From positions 39,346,201 to 39,410,200 of the forward strand of contig CM053802.1 of NCBI GenBank assembly GCA_028671895.1: 64,000 nt of DNA. Reading direction: 5' to 3'. The stretch is from Oenanthe sinensis. Taxonomy: Eukaryota; Streptophyta; Magnoliopsida; Apiales; Apiaceae. Below are positions 11,939 to 22,869 of this stretch, piece by piece. The position numbers and the translations under genes are program-made. The notes below the pieces were generated by a model that worked only from the letters and a program-made list of their open reading frames with translations, ran no database searches and was not told where the DNA came from. Within the stretch, counting starts at the first letter, position 1; every line of letters starts with the position of its first letter.

Positions 11939-13718
11939 TACTGGGTATCTACAATGATAAAAGCACAAAATTAAACATTAGATTGTCTGAGTTATTTATT
12001 ATGTTCAAATGATTATGATACATTCATAATATATCTCCCACTATTTTTATCAAATCAATAGCCCTTACTATTAATTTGGAAAGTATATCCCATAATCCTT
12101 TCTAGTGAGCCAAGATCCATATTTCGTCATGTCTCAAGTCAACCACTGGAAGTCCTTAAGAATGATTATTTAGGTAGACAACATTTGTCAATTATATCAT
12201 ATATAATTCTTGGATAGTTTGGTGAGCAACGATTGATCTTATCTATCTAATAGATTTTTAACCAAACTCTATGCTTCTAAGTTCATAATGGTTGAATATA
12301 ACCGTTTACTTTCACCTTATTATGACGACTCAGTTAAGTTTGACCCAATGATACAACAGCCGAATATAACCGTTTATATTCGTCGCATCTCACCACGATA
12401 GACAGGAGTCCCCTGCCACTGACAGTCTTTCCCCTAATCGATCTAGGATTCGATTAGTGTTCATTCATTGGAAAGCATCTGATTAAAACTTAATATTTTG
12501 TTAAGGGGTTTAGAAAATTTTACGACGATCATGATCACATCATGAAGAGATCCTCAATTTTTCCTTGAACTAAATATTTCAAATTGACATCTTAAATTGT
12601 TCATTTCCCAGGTAGATGGAGGATACCAGTGGTCACACTTAAAACCCATCAGCCTTACGAATACGCATATCCGTTTTTGTCAGAAAATCCCAATTATAGA
12701 TATCAAAATCCATATTCAATTCCGTGTTTTAAAAATCCATATTTCATAAACACAAGAATCTCATGATCGTTTGTTGATTTTAAAATCTTGAATCGTTACA
12801 GATTTTATCTTGAGTCGTTACAGATTTTATCTTGTTTAAACAAGCATGGCATGGGTGTCGTATCTAATACATACATACATACATACATGATTAATCTAAT
12901 TAAAGCATGCATCATTCATACATCAATATGTAAAGTGCAGTATGTAAACGTGCTTGGTTATGGCCCCTTTCCTATGTGATCCTTTCGAGCTAATGAAAGG
13001 ATCAAAGTCAATCTATGGTGGTAAAATATAAATACAATTACATGTCTTCATTCTTCTTGTATCCACTAGTGCCTGCTCCTCTTCTTGGATCATCTTTCAG
13101 TCTTCAAGTACATTACATGGAATAATTGAATACAACCTAAGCTAATGTACTTACATAAGAAAACTCGAGTTACATTCGAGGTTAAACAATTACAAGAATG
13201 AAGAAAACGACATGCAAGTCGTATTTATAAAACCAAAACCAAAAACCATTAATCTAGAGGTCTAAGGGCCATAACCAGCACCATGCTCAAGTACACAAAA
13301 TAAAATATTGCGGGGGTCCGGGGGCGGCAGCCCCTGGGCGGGGGTCCGGGGGCGGCAGCCCCTGGGCGGGGTCTGGGGCGGCAGCCCCAGGCGGGGTCTG
13401 GGGGCGGCAGCCCCCGGCTGGGGTCGAGCTCGAAATCAGAAATTTTTTTTATTTTCGAAGACCAGTCCTATTTAGAAATCATCAATTTCTGAACTACAGA
13501 TTATATCTGTTGGCCCTTTTTCCCACTGCATCTTATACAGTTTCAGAAGCATGTATCATATACATACTTATCATATCCCAGTTAACAGATCATGTCCAAC
13601 ATAATCTGTCCACCAGTTTATATCACTATACAAACTGACCCTCATGCATAATATACAAATCGCAATATGGCATATAAATCAGTCATGACAAATCATTAAC
13701 ATGCTAGTATCATCACCA
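11939..13718 (-). other. Leader of element A (inner part), with GC-rich repeat
   Basis: Noncoding 5' leader between the B insertion and the gag ATG. It is nearly identical to 19253-21014 of element B. It contains a short ACAT microsatellite (near 12870) and the GC-rich tandem array at 13310-13423. Just before the ATG the minus strand reads TTTTATCATTGTAG, which resembles a 3' splice site. Confidence 0.75.
13310..13423 (-). repeat. GC-rich tandem array in the leader of A, four units
   Basis: Two identical 28-bp units (GCGGGGGTCCGGGGGCGGCA + GCCCCTGG) are followed by two shorter variants. Each unit contains GGGGC-GGCA-GCCCC, able to fold as a small hairpin, and runs of four to five G. It stands out sharply from the AT-rich surroundings. 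Element B has the same array with three units. Confidence 0.85.
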
Positions 13719-13723
13719 CATAT

Positions 13724-15272
13724 TGTTGGATTCCGAGGCATAAAACGCAGCGGATAAACGTAAATATAACGAAAATTTTCGGAACCCAAACGCAGGATCA
13801 TGTATAAGAATTGACGGATTATGGTGATAATCGAATCATACCTATTAAGATTTTGAATGCCACGAACTCAACGGAGATCCTTGCTATCACGATTTGTGTC
13901 TTCCTCTCGAAAGCACCTCTATGGTATCCACACGAGCACCTTCAAGAACGTCTCACGATCTTGAACACGGAACGGAAGTACTAGCCTCCTTTGATAGGTT
14001 TCGAATTCTCTCTGCCTCTTCCTATGCTGCCTCTTCTGCTAGGGTTTATACCAAAACGTGTAAGCCATTTAACCTATCATTATCTATTTATAATGATTGG
14101 TTAATGGGCCTTTTTAGCAAAAACCTAACCCATGTAGGCATAGGATTAAATAATAAAACATGCTTCTATTATTTAATTAATAATTAAGTCACACTTAATT
14201 ATTATTGGCAGAAATATAATTCTTCAAATTTGAATTTATTTCAATTAATTAAGTCTCACTTAATTAATATAATAAATTCGAATTAATCATCAATTAATTT
14301 AAATCTATAATTTAAATTAACTATTCCTCTAGGTGCTCTATGTGTGTGACCCTATAGGCTATTATTTAATTAGCAATAATTTTATTCTCCAATAAAATTA
14401 TAAACAATGAGCGGTATCTAGTAATACATCATTGCTACCTAATTAAACAATAATTAAATCGTGATTCGATAAAACCTTTCGTGATTAATGTTTCCGTGTA
14501 ATATAATCCCTTTAACCATATATATTATAGATTAAACTCGAGGCATGTATTTAGTCATCCTCTTCAACATTTAATCCGGGTTTACTTGATCCATGAGTAG
14601 ACTATGAAAAACAAATCATTATTTGAGCACGGCCATGCATTTTATAGTCTCACTCAATCAAGAGGCCAATAATATCTCTCCTAATTATAGGAGGGTTAAA
14701 TCCTTTATCTATCATTCATATTTCTCATACGACTCATGATATACCCGATGTCCACTTTTATCATCACCCGGTCAAAGGTAACTTTTAATGTAGTCAAAGT
14801 ATATCAATCCTCGTATAGAAATATAATGATCTCAAGTCAGAGGATCATTACACCATTATCACTGTGAGTCTTTCTTATGACTTAATTAAACATGAAGAAT
14901 CTCACTGTGGGTCTGTCCAGTACCATGTACCCCTACATATACCTATGTATTGACTTTAGTATCCCCATACTTATAACCAATGAGATGTGGTTATCTGTCA
15001 AACAACATACTAGTCTATTTATGTATTATTATTGTCCTATCATAATAATACTCGACTAGGGAACCTTTAAGAATATGATATATTATATAATCTCAAGTTC
15101 AAGTCATGTACTTAAACTATATAACGAGTATCATGATTCTAAGGACATTCATTATGCTAACAAATATATCGCAGTAATTAAAGTCATAATAAATACGTTT
15201 ATTGAATAATCAAATGACATAAAGGTTTATCAAAATAAACATTGTATTGCCTCTAGGGCACCTACACCAACA
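13724..15272 (-). repeat. 3' LTR of element B
   Basis: 1549 bp, TGTTGGATTCCG...CTACACCAACA on the plus strand. It pairs with 21186-22734. It lies directly upstream of the interrupted leader and gag-pol of element A in the same orientation, so a transcript starting here would run into A gag. Confidence 0.94.
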
Positions 15273-15286
15273 ATCTCCCACTTGCA
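15273..15286 (-). other. Polypurine tract of element B
   Basis: The minus strand reads TGCAAGTGGGAGAT between the pol stop codon and the 3' LTR; identical to that of element A. Confidence 0.78.
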
Positions 15287-18200
15287 CTAGAGCCAATCAC
15301 CCATGTATCTAATACCCATGGAACTAGTGTGACCGTCGTGCTTCTTCTGCGACAAGCCTTTGGTCAGTGGGTCTGCAATGTTATCATTTGTGTGCACTTT
15401 ACATATGTGTATGTCACCCCTTTCATTAATCTCTCGAATGAGGTGATATCTCCTGAGTATGTGTTTGGTTCGGGAGTGAGCTCTAGGTTCTTTAGCCTGT
15501 GCAATGGCTCCATTATTATCGCAGTATAGATCAATGGGATCTGCGATCGATGGAACCACTCCCAAATCAGTAATGAATTTTCGAATCCAAACAGCTTCCT
15601 TAGCCGCTTCACAAGCTGCAATGTACTCAGCCTCCATTGTAGAATCAGCTACTGTTTCTTGCTTTGAACTCTTCCAACTTACAGCACCTCCGTTTAGACA
15701 AAACACAAAACCAGACTGTGATACAGTATCATCCCTGTCTGTTTGGAAACTTGCATCGGTGTAACCTTTTACAACCAGTTTTTCCTCTCCTCCATACACC
15801 AAGAATGAATCTTTAGTCCTTTTCAAGTACTTTAGAATATTCTTGACAGCCGTCCAGTGACCTTCACCTGGATTAGATTGGTATCTGCTCGTCATGCTTA
15901 AAGCATACGAAACATCTGGGCGAGTACATACCATTGCATACATGATGGATCCAATTGCTGAGGCATATGGAACCTTACTCATGCGGTCCTTGTCATCCAA
16001 TGATTTCGGACACTGATCTTTAGAGATCGTTATCCCTTGAGACACGGGGACATATCCCCTTTTTGCATTTTGCATACCAAAACGATGCAAAACCTTATCG
16101 ATGTATGTACTCTGACTTAGACCGATCATCCTTCTAGATCTATTCCTATAGATCCTCATTCCTAGAATGTAGGATGCTTCACCTAAGTCTTTCATAGAGA
16201 AGTTGCTCCCTAACCAAATCTTAACAGCCTTGAGAGAAGGTATGTCATTCCCCATTAGTAGTATATCATCAACATATAGTACTATGAATGCCACATGGCT
16301 CCCACTAACCTTTTTGTAAACACAAGGTTCATCTTCGTTTTGAATAAAGCCATACTCCTTGACTGTTTCATCAAAACGGATATTCCATCTCCTTGAGGCT
16401 TGCTTCAATCCATAAATGGATCGACGTAATTTACATACCTTGCTAACATTCCTTGGATCGACAAAACCTTCAGGTTGTGTCATGTACACATCCACATCCT
16501 CTTCAAGGATTCCGTTAAGGAAGGCTGTTTTGACATCCATTTGCCAGATTTCATAATCATGGAATGCTGCAATAGCAAGCAAAATCCTTATGGACTTGAC
16601 CATAGCCACTGGTGAGAAAGTTTCATCATAGTCAATACCATGAATTTGTCTGAAACCTTTTGCAACCAGCCTTGCTTTATAGGTCTGAACATTTCCATCC
16701 ATGTCAGTTTTCTTCTTGAAAACCCATTTGCACCCTATGGGTTTTACCCCTTCAGGTGGATCAACCAAGGTCCATACTCGGTTTTCATACATGGAATCCA
16801 TCTCGGATTTCATGGCTTCTAGCCATCTCTTAGAGTCTGGACTGTTCGTAGCATCTTGGTATGTGAGAGGCTCATCTTCGTCTATGAGCATCAAATCACC
16901 ACATTGAGTCAAGAGAAATCCATATCTCTCTGGCTCATGGCGAATTCTACCAGTTCTACGAACAACCTGTGTTTGTTGAGCATTATCATTATCCTGCTCT
17001 TGTTCCACTTCAGGTTCAATGCTATTTTGTGGTTCTCGATCTTCATCGAGGTCTATAGTTCTCCCACTGTTTCTTTTGGAAACAAAATCTCTTTCCATGA
17101 AAACAGCATCTCGAGCAATGAACACTTTCTGCTCAGTAGGACTATAGAAATAGTACGCCTTTGTTTCCTTAGGGTATCCCACAAAATTGCACTCTTCAGA
17201 TTTAGGTCCAAGCTTGTCAGATACTTGACGTTTCACAAACGCCTTGCATCCCCAAACTTTCATAAAGCTCATGCCTGACCGTTTCTCCTCCCATATCTCA
17301 TATGGAGTCTTTTGAACCTTCTTAGTAGGAACACGGTTAAGTGTGAAAGCTGCTGTTTCTAGAGCGTAACCCCAGAAACTAATTGGAAGATCTGCATGAC
17401 TCATCATCGATCGCACCATGTCCAACAAGGTGCGATTTCTCCTCTCTGAAACTCCATTCCATTGAGGTGTACCTGGTGGAGTGAGCTGTGATACAATACC
17501 ACACTCCTTTAAATAATCTTTAAATTCTGTGCTCAAGTATTCTCCTCCACGATCAGATCGTAAGACTTTAATACTTGCGCCTCCGCCAATTTGCTTCTCT
17601 ACTTCAGCCTTGTATTCTTTGAACTTTTCAAAAGAATCAGATTTATTCTTCATAAGATATACATATCCATATCTACTGAAATCATCAGTAAATGTTATGA
17701 AGTAGTAGTAGCCTCCTCTCGCCATCACACGCATTGGGCCACATACATCACTATGTATTAGCTCAAGTCGTTCAGTGGCCCTTTTACCCTTACCAGTGAA
17801 AGGGGCTTTAGTCATTTTACCAAGCAAACAAGATTCGCATTCTTGGTATGATTCAAAATCAAACTTATCCAAATATCCATCCTTATGTAATTTGGATATG
17901 CGTTTCTCATTTATATGGCCTAGACGACAATGCCAGAGGTATGTTTGATTTGAGTCATTAACTTTAAGTCGTTTGTTTTCTATATTACAGACAGGATTAT
18001 CTAAGTCAAGAACATATAAACCATTAAACAAACGCGCAACACCATAGGTTAAATCATTCAAAGCAAAAGAGCAACTGTTGTCCTTTATTGTAAACGAAAA
18101 ACCTTTCTTGTCCAAACAAGAAACAGAAATAATGTTTCTGCGAATTGCAGGCACGTAATAACAATTCTCCAGTTCTAAAACTAGCCCAGAGGGCAAAGAT

Positions 18201-19252
18201 AAATAATAGGTTCCTACAGCTAAAGCAGCAACTCTTGCTCCGTTGCCAACTCGTAGGTCCATTTCTCCTTTAGCCAATGTCCTACTTCTCTGCATTTCCT
18301 GCACATTTATACAAATGTGAGAAGCACATCCGGTATCCAATACCCAAGATGTAGAAATAGACAGATTGACTTCTATAACATATATACCTGAATTAGAAGC
18401 TTGCTCAGCCCTCTTCTTCTTCAGATCCTCCAAGTAAACTGAACAGTTTCTCTTCCAGTGACCAGTTTTCTTACAGTAGTGACATTCACCCTTAGCGACC
18501 CCACCTTTAGGCTTTAAAGCCTGTTTAGGACCTGACTTTGGCTTGGGTGTAGAATCAGAACCTGTCTTCTTCTTACCCTTCCACTTGCCTTTCCCTTTGG
18601 CCTTACCTTTATTGCCCACCATCAGTATGGGAGCAGGTTCAGCCGTCTTCATGTTGGTCTCATATGTTCTCAACATAGCCAACAATTCAGTAGGTGTTTT
18701 GTCAAACTCATTCATATTGTAATTCATAACAAACTGAGTGAATTTGTTGTTCAAAGAATTCAAGATTAGGTCAATACCAGTTTCCGGACCAATCGGGAAA
18801 CCCAAAGTATCAAGATACTCAATGTAACCAATCATCTTCAGAACATGTGGGCCAACTGGTTCATTTGCCCCTTGTTTGCAGTTAAAGAGTGACTTGCTCG
18901 TGTTGAACCTTTCTTGACGAGTTTGGCTTGCAAACATGCTTTGCAAGTGCTCATTGATAGTATATGCATCCATATGCACATGCTGTCTTTGAAGCTCAGC
19001 ACTCATAGTTGCTAACATAAGACACGCAACATCAGTTGCATCATTCTCATCCTTTGTGTGGGCCGCTCGTTCCTCAACAGTAGCGCCCTCAGGAAGGGGA
19101 CCTGCCGGAGGAATATCAATGACATGAAGCTTGCGCTCCTGCCTGAGGACAATCCTCAAATTCCTCTGCCAGTCTAGGAAGTTGTTTCCTCCTGTCAGCT
19201 TATCCTTCTCAAGGACAGATCGTACGGATAGTGTGTTTGTGTTGTTTGTCAT
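15287..19252 (-). CDS. Gag-pol polyprotein of element B (complete Ty1/copia)
   Basis: One uninterrupted frame of 1321 codons from the ATG at 19250-19252; a TTG-initiated extension of ten residues (to 19282) is in frame but not a likely start. Order is typical of copia, with integrase before RT. Positions below count from that TTG. Gag is about 11-265, with CCHC zinc knuckle C-H-Y-C-K-K-T-G-H-W-K-R-N-C at 267-280. The aspartic protease has D-T-G at 316-318. The gag-pre-integrase zinc site is H451, H456, C482, C485. Integrase acids are D512, D577 and E613 (a D-35-E spacing). RT has Q-M-D at 914-916 and Y-V-D-D at 1003-1006. RNase H has D1176, E1217/E1219 and D1255. No stop, frameshift or lost catalytic residue is seen. 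The product would make virus-like particles, copy the element RNA and integrate it. The copia sublineage is not assigned here. Confidence 0.96.
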   Translation of the reverse strand: MTNNTNTLSVRSVLEKDKLTGGNNFLDWQRNLRIVLRQERKLHVIDIPPAGPLPEGATVEERAAHTKDENDATDVACLMLATMSAELQRQHVHMDAYTINEHLQSMFASQTRQERFNTSKSLFNCKQGANEPVGPHVLKMIGYIEYLDTLGFPIGPETGIDLILNSLNNKFTQFVMNYNMNEFDKTPTELLAMLRTYETNMKTAEPAPILMVGNKGKAKGKGKWKGKKKTGSDSTPKPKSGPKQALKPKGGVAKGECHYCKKTGHWKRNCSVYLEDLKKKRAEQASNSGIYVIEVNLSISTSWVLDTGCASHICINVQEMQRSRTLAKGEMDLRVGNGARVAALAVGTYYLSLPSGLVLELENCYYVPAIRRNIISVSCLDKKGFSFTIKDNSCSFALNDLTYGVARLFNGLYVLDLDNPVCNIENKRLKVNDSNQTYLWHCRLGHINEKRISKLHKDGYLDKFDFESYQECESCLLGKMTKAPFTGKGKRATERLELIHSDVCGPMRVMARGGYYYFITFTDDFSRYGYVYLMKNKSDSFEKFKEYKAEVEKQIGGGASIKVLRSDRGGEYLSTEFKDYLKECGIVSQLTPPGTPQWNGVSERRNRTLLDMVRSMMSHADLPISFWGYALETAAFTLNRVPTKKVQKTPYEIWEEKRSGMSFMKVWGCKAFVKRQVSDKLGPKSEECNFVGYPKETKAYYFYSPTEQKVFIARDAVFMERDFVSKRNSGRTIDLDEDREPQNSIEPEVEQEQDNDNAQQTQVVRRTGRIRHEPERYGFLLTQCGDLMLIDEDEPLTYQDATNSPDSKRWLEAMKSEMDSMYENRVWTLVDPPEGVKPIGCKWVFKKKTDMDGNVQTYKARLVAKGFRQIHGIDYDETFSPVAMVKSIRILLAIAAFHDYEIWQMDVKTAFLNGILEEDVDVYMTQPEGFVDPRNVSKVCKLRRSIYGLKQASRRWNIRFDETVKEYGFIQNEDEPCVYKKVSGSHVAFIVLYVDDILLMGNDIPSLKAVKIWLGSNFSMKDLGEASYILGMRIYRNRSRRMIGLSQSTYIDKVLHRFGMQNAKRGYVPVSQGITISKDQCPKSLDDKDRMSKVPYASAIGSIMYAMVCTRPDVSYALSMTSRYQSNPGEGHWTAVKNILKYLKRTKDSFLVYGGEEKLVVKGYTDASFQTDRDDTVSQSGFVFCLNGGAVSWKSSKQETVADSTMEAEYIAACEAAKEAVWIRKFITDLGVVPSIADPIDLYCDNNGAIAQAKEPRAHSRTKHILRRYHLIREINERGDIHICKVHTNDNIADPLTKGLSQKKHDGHTSSMGIRYMGDWL

Positions 19253-21172
19253 TACTTGGTATCTACAATGATAAAAGCACAAAATTAAACATTAGATTGT
19301 CTGAGTTATTTATTATGTTCAAATGATTATGATACATTCATAATATATCTCCCACTATTTTTATCAAATCAATAGCCCTTACTATTAATTTGGAAAGTAT
19401 GTCCCATAATCCTTTCTAGTGAGCCAAGATCCATATTTCGTCATGTCTCAAGTCAACCACTGGAAGTCCTTAAGAATGATTATTTAGGTAGACAACATTT
19501 GTCAATTATATCATATATAATTCTTGGATAGTTTGGTGAGCAACGATTGATCTTATCTATCTAATAGATTTTAACCAAACTCTATGCTTCTAAGTTCATA
19601 ATGGTTGAATATAACCGTTTACTTTCACCTTATTATGACGACTCAGTTAAGTTTGACCCAATGATACAACGGCCGAATATAACCGTTTATATTCGTCGCA
19701 TCTCACCACGATAGACAGGAGTCCCCTGCCACTGACAGTCTTTCCCCTAATCGATCTAGGATTCGATGAGTGTTCATTCATTGGAAAGCATCTGATTAAA
19801 ACTTAATATTTTGTTAAGGGGTTTAGAAAATTTTACGACGATCATGATCACATCATGAAGAGATCCTCAATTTTTCCTTGAACTAAATATTTCAAATTGA
19901 CATCTTAAATTGTTCATTTCCCAGGTAGATGGAGGATACCAGTGGTCACACTTAAAACCCATCAGCCTTACGAATACGCATATCCGTTTTTGTCAGAAAA
20001 TCCCAATTATAGATATCAAAATCCATATTCAATTCCGTGTTTTAAAAATCCATATTTCATAAACACAAGAATCTCATGATCGTTTGTTGATTTTAAAATC
20101 TTGAATCGTTACAGATTTTATCTTGAGTCGTTACAGATTTTATCTTGTTTAAACAAGCATGGCATGGGTGTCGTATCTAATACATACATACATACATACA
20201 TGATTAATCTAATTAAAGCATGCATCATTCATACATCAATATGTAAAGTGCAGTATGTAAACGTGCTTGGTTATGGCCCCTTTCCTATGTGATCCTTTCG
20301 AGCTAATGAAAGGATCAAGGTCAATCTATGGTGGTAAAATATAAATACAATTACATGTCTTCATTCTTCTTGTATCCACTAGTGCCTGCTCCTCTTCTTG
20401 GATCATCTTTCAGTCTTCAAGTACATTACATGGAATAATTGAATACAACCTAAGCTAATGTACTTACATAAGAAAACTCGAGTTACATTCGAGGTTAAAC
20501 AATTACACGAATGAAGAAAACGACATGCAAGTCGTATTTATAAAACCAAAACCAAAAGCCATTAATTTAGGGGTCTAAGGGCCATAACCAGCACCATGCT
20601 CAAGTACACAAAATAAAATATTGCGGGGGTCCGGGGGCGGCAGCCCCTGGGCGGGGGTCCGGGGGCGGCAGCCCCTGGGCGGGGTCTGGGGGCGGCAGCC
20701 CCCGGCTGGGGTCGAGCTGCCAGGTCAGCTCGAAATCAGAAATTTTTTTTATTTTCGAAGACCAGTCCTATTCAGAAATCATCAATTTCTGAACTACAAA
20801 TCATATCTGTTGGCCCTTTTTCCCACTGCATCTTATACAGTTTCAGAAGCATGTATCATATACATACTTATCATATCCCAGTTAACAGATCATGTCCAAC
20901 ATAATCTGTCCACCAGTTTATATCACTATACAAACTGACCCTCATGCATAATATACAAATCGCAATATGGCATATAAATCAGTCATGACAAATCATTAAC
21001 ATGCTAGTATCATCACCACATATTACAATTCGAATATACATGAAGAACATAGCATGGCAGAAGCATGGCAGTAACAAAGCAGTAGCATGGCAGTGGCATG
21101 GCAGTCACCAAAACAGGCATATTTGCATCAAATACAGTTAACACGTAACCAAATCAGTCCCTTATACACGTA
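19253..21172 (-). other. Leader of element B
   Basis: About 1.9 kb, noncoding. It holds the GC-rich array (20623-20711), an ACAT microsatellite near 20183, and a stretch of GCATGGCAG repeats at about 21050-21110. Relative to A, B has an extra 12 bp (near 20720) and about 35 bp more in the GCATGGCAG stretch, but one GC-rich unit fewer. Confidence 0.75.
20623..20711 (-). repeat. GC-rich tandem array in the leader of B, three units
   Basis: Two identical 28-bp units plus one variant ending CCCCCGGCTGGGG. Same sequence as in element A but lacking one unit. Each unit has the GGGGC-GGCA-GCCCC inverted repeat. Confidence 0.85.
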
Positions 21173-21184
21173 GCTCTGATGCCA
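21173..21184 (-). other. Primer binding site of element B
   Basis: The minus strand reads TGGCATCAGAGC one base after the LTR end ...CCAACA. It resembles the initiator-Met tRNA site (TGGTATCAGAGC) with one change. Confidence 0.8.
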
Positions 21185-21185
21185 T

Positions 21186-22734
21186 TGTTGGATTCCGAGG
21201 CATAAAACGCAGCGGATAAACGTAAATATAACGAAAATTTTCGGAACCCAAACGCAGGATCATGTATAAGAATTGACGGATTATGGTGATAATCGAATCA
21301 TACCTATTAAGATTTTGAATGCCACGAACTCAACGGAGATCCTTGCTATCACGATTTGTGTCTTCCTCTCGAAAGCACCTCTATGGTATCCACACGAGCA
21401 CCTTCAAGAACGTCTCACGATCTTGAACACGGAACGGAAGTACTAGCCTCCTTTGATAGGTTTCGAATTCTCTCTGCCTCTTCCTATGCTGCCTCTTCTG
21501 CTAGGGTTTATACCAAAACGTGTAAGCCATTTAACCTATCATTATCTATTTATAATGATTGGTTAATGGGCCTTTTTAGCAAAAACCTAACCCATGTAGG
21601 CATAGGATTAAATAATAAAACATGCTTCTATTATTTAATTAATAATTAAGTCACACTTAATTATTATTGGCAGAAATATAATTCTTCAAATTCGAATTTA
21701 TTTCAATTAATTAAGTCTCACTTAATTAATATAATAAATTCGAATTAATCATCAATTAATTTAAATCTATAATTTAAATTAACTATTCCTCTAGGTGCTC
21801 TATGTGTGTGACCCTATAGGCTATTATTTAATTAGCAATAATTTTATTCTCCAATAAAATTATAAACAATGAGCGGTATCTAGTAATACATCATTGCTAC
21901 CTAATTAAACAATAATTAAATCGTGATTCGATAAAACCTTTCGTGATTAATGTTTCCGTGTAATATAATCCCTTTAACCATATATATTATAGATTAAACT
22001 CGAGGCATGTATTTAGTCATCCTCTTCAACATTTAATCCGGGTTTACTTGATCCATGAGTAGACTATGAAAAACAAATCATTATTTGAGCACGGCCATGC
22101 ATTTTATAGTCTCACTCAATCAAGAGGCCAATAATATCTCTCCTAATTATAGGAGGGTTAAATCCTTTATCTATCATTCATATTTCTCATACGACTCATG
22201 ATATACCCGATGTCCACTTTTATCATCACCCGGTCAAAGGTAACTTTTAATGTAGTCAAAGTATATCAATCCTCGTATAGAAATATAATGATCTCAAGTC
22301 AGAGGATCATTACACCATTATCACTGTGAGTCTTTCTTATGACTTAATTAAACATGAAGAATCTCACTGTGGGTCTGTCCAGTACCATGTACCCCTACAT
22401 GTACCTATGTATTGACTTTAGTATCCCCATACTTATAACCAATGAGATGTGGTTATCTGTCAAACAACATACTAGTCTATTTATGTATTATTATTGTCCT
22501 ATCATAATAATACTCGACTAGGGAACCTTTAAGAATATGATATATTATATAATCTCAAGTTCAAGTCATGTACTTAAACTATATAACGAGTATCATGATT
22601 CTAAGGACATTCATTATGCTAACAAATATATCGCAGTAATTAAAGTCATAATAAATACGTTTATTGAATAATCAAATGACATAAAGGTTTATCAAAATAA
22701 ACATTGTATTGCCTCTAGGGCACCTACACCAACA
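21186..22734 (-). repeat. 5' LTR of element B
   Basis: 1549 bp with the same ends as its partner at 13724-15272. It contains the promoter of B (see 21546-21562). Confidence 0.94.
21546..21562 (-). promoter_or_regulatory. TATA box and CCAAT box in the 5' LTR of B
   Basis: On the minus strand CCAAT (21558-21562) is followed closely by TATAAATAG (21546-21554). All A/B-family LTRs keep this block. The start of the element RNA is expected about 30 bp further on, near 21520. The very short CCAAT-TATA distance makes the role of the CCAAT uncertain. Confidence 0.5.
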
Positions 22735-22739
22735 CATAT

Positions 22740-22869
22740 TACAATTCGAATATACATGAAGAACATAGCATGGCAGAAGCATGGCAGTAACAAAGCAGTA
22801 GCATATTTGCATCAAATACAGTTAACACGTAACCAAATCAGTCCCTTATACACGTAGCTCTGATGCCAT
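22740..22869 (-). other. Outer leader fragment and primer site of element A
   Basis: These 130 bp are the part of A's leader that lies between its 5' LTR and the B insertion. The primer site TGGCATCAGAGC is at 22857-22868 on the minus strand. Compared with the same stretch in B, one block between two GCAT repeats is missing. Confidence 0.85.

Larger units (their letters stand above)
13719..22739 (-). mobile_element. Element B: intact Ty1/copia retrotransposon inserted in element A
   Basis: B is 13724-22734 (9011 bp) and flanked by CATAT at 13719-13723 and 22735-22739. The uninterrupted target, CACCACATATTACAATTCG, can be read in B's own leader at 21013-21031, which confirms the duplication. 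Reading the minus strand: 5' LTR 21186-22734, primer site 21173-21184, leader to 19253, gag-pol 15287-19252, PPT 15273-15286, 3' LTR 13724-15272. The LTRs are nearly identical (two differences seen by eye: TTCAAATTTG/TTCAAATTCG near 14225 and CATATACC/CATGTACC near 14936). All parts needed for an autonomous element are present. Confidence 0.96.

Noticed and set aside
19253..19282. Upstream extension of the B gag by ten residues
   Set aside because: The frame starts there with TTG, not ATG; the next in-frame ATG is at the conserved start of gag. The same holds for A at 11939-11968.
20621..20938. Open frame rich in Gly/Arg across the GC-rich array of B
   Set aside because: It is a by-product of the tandem repeat in the leader, antisense to the element, and is not kept in element A.
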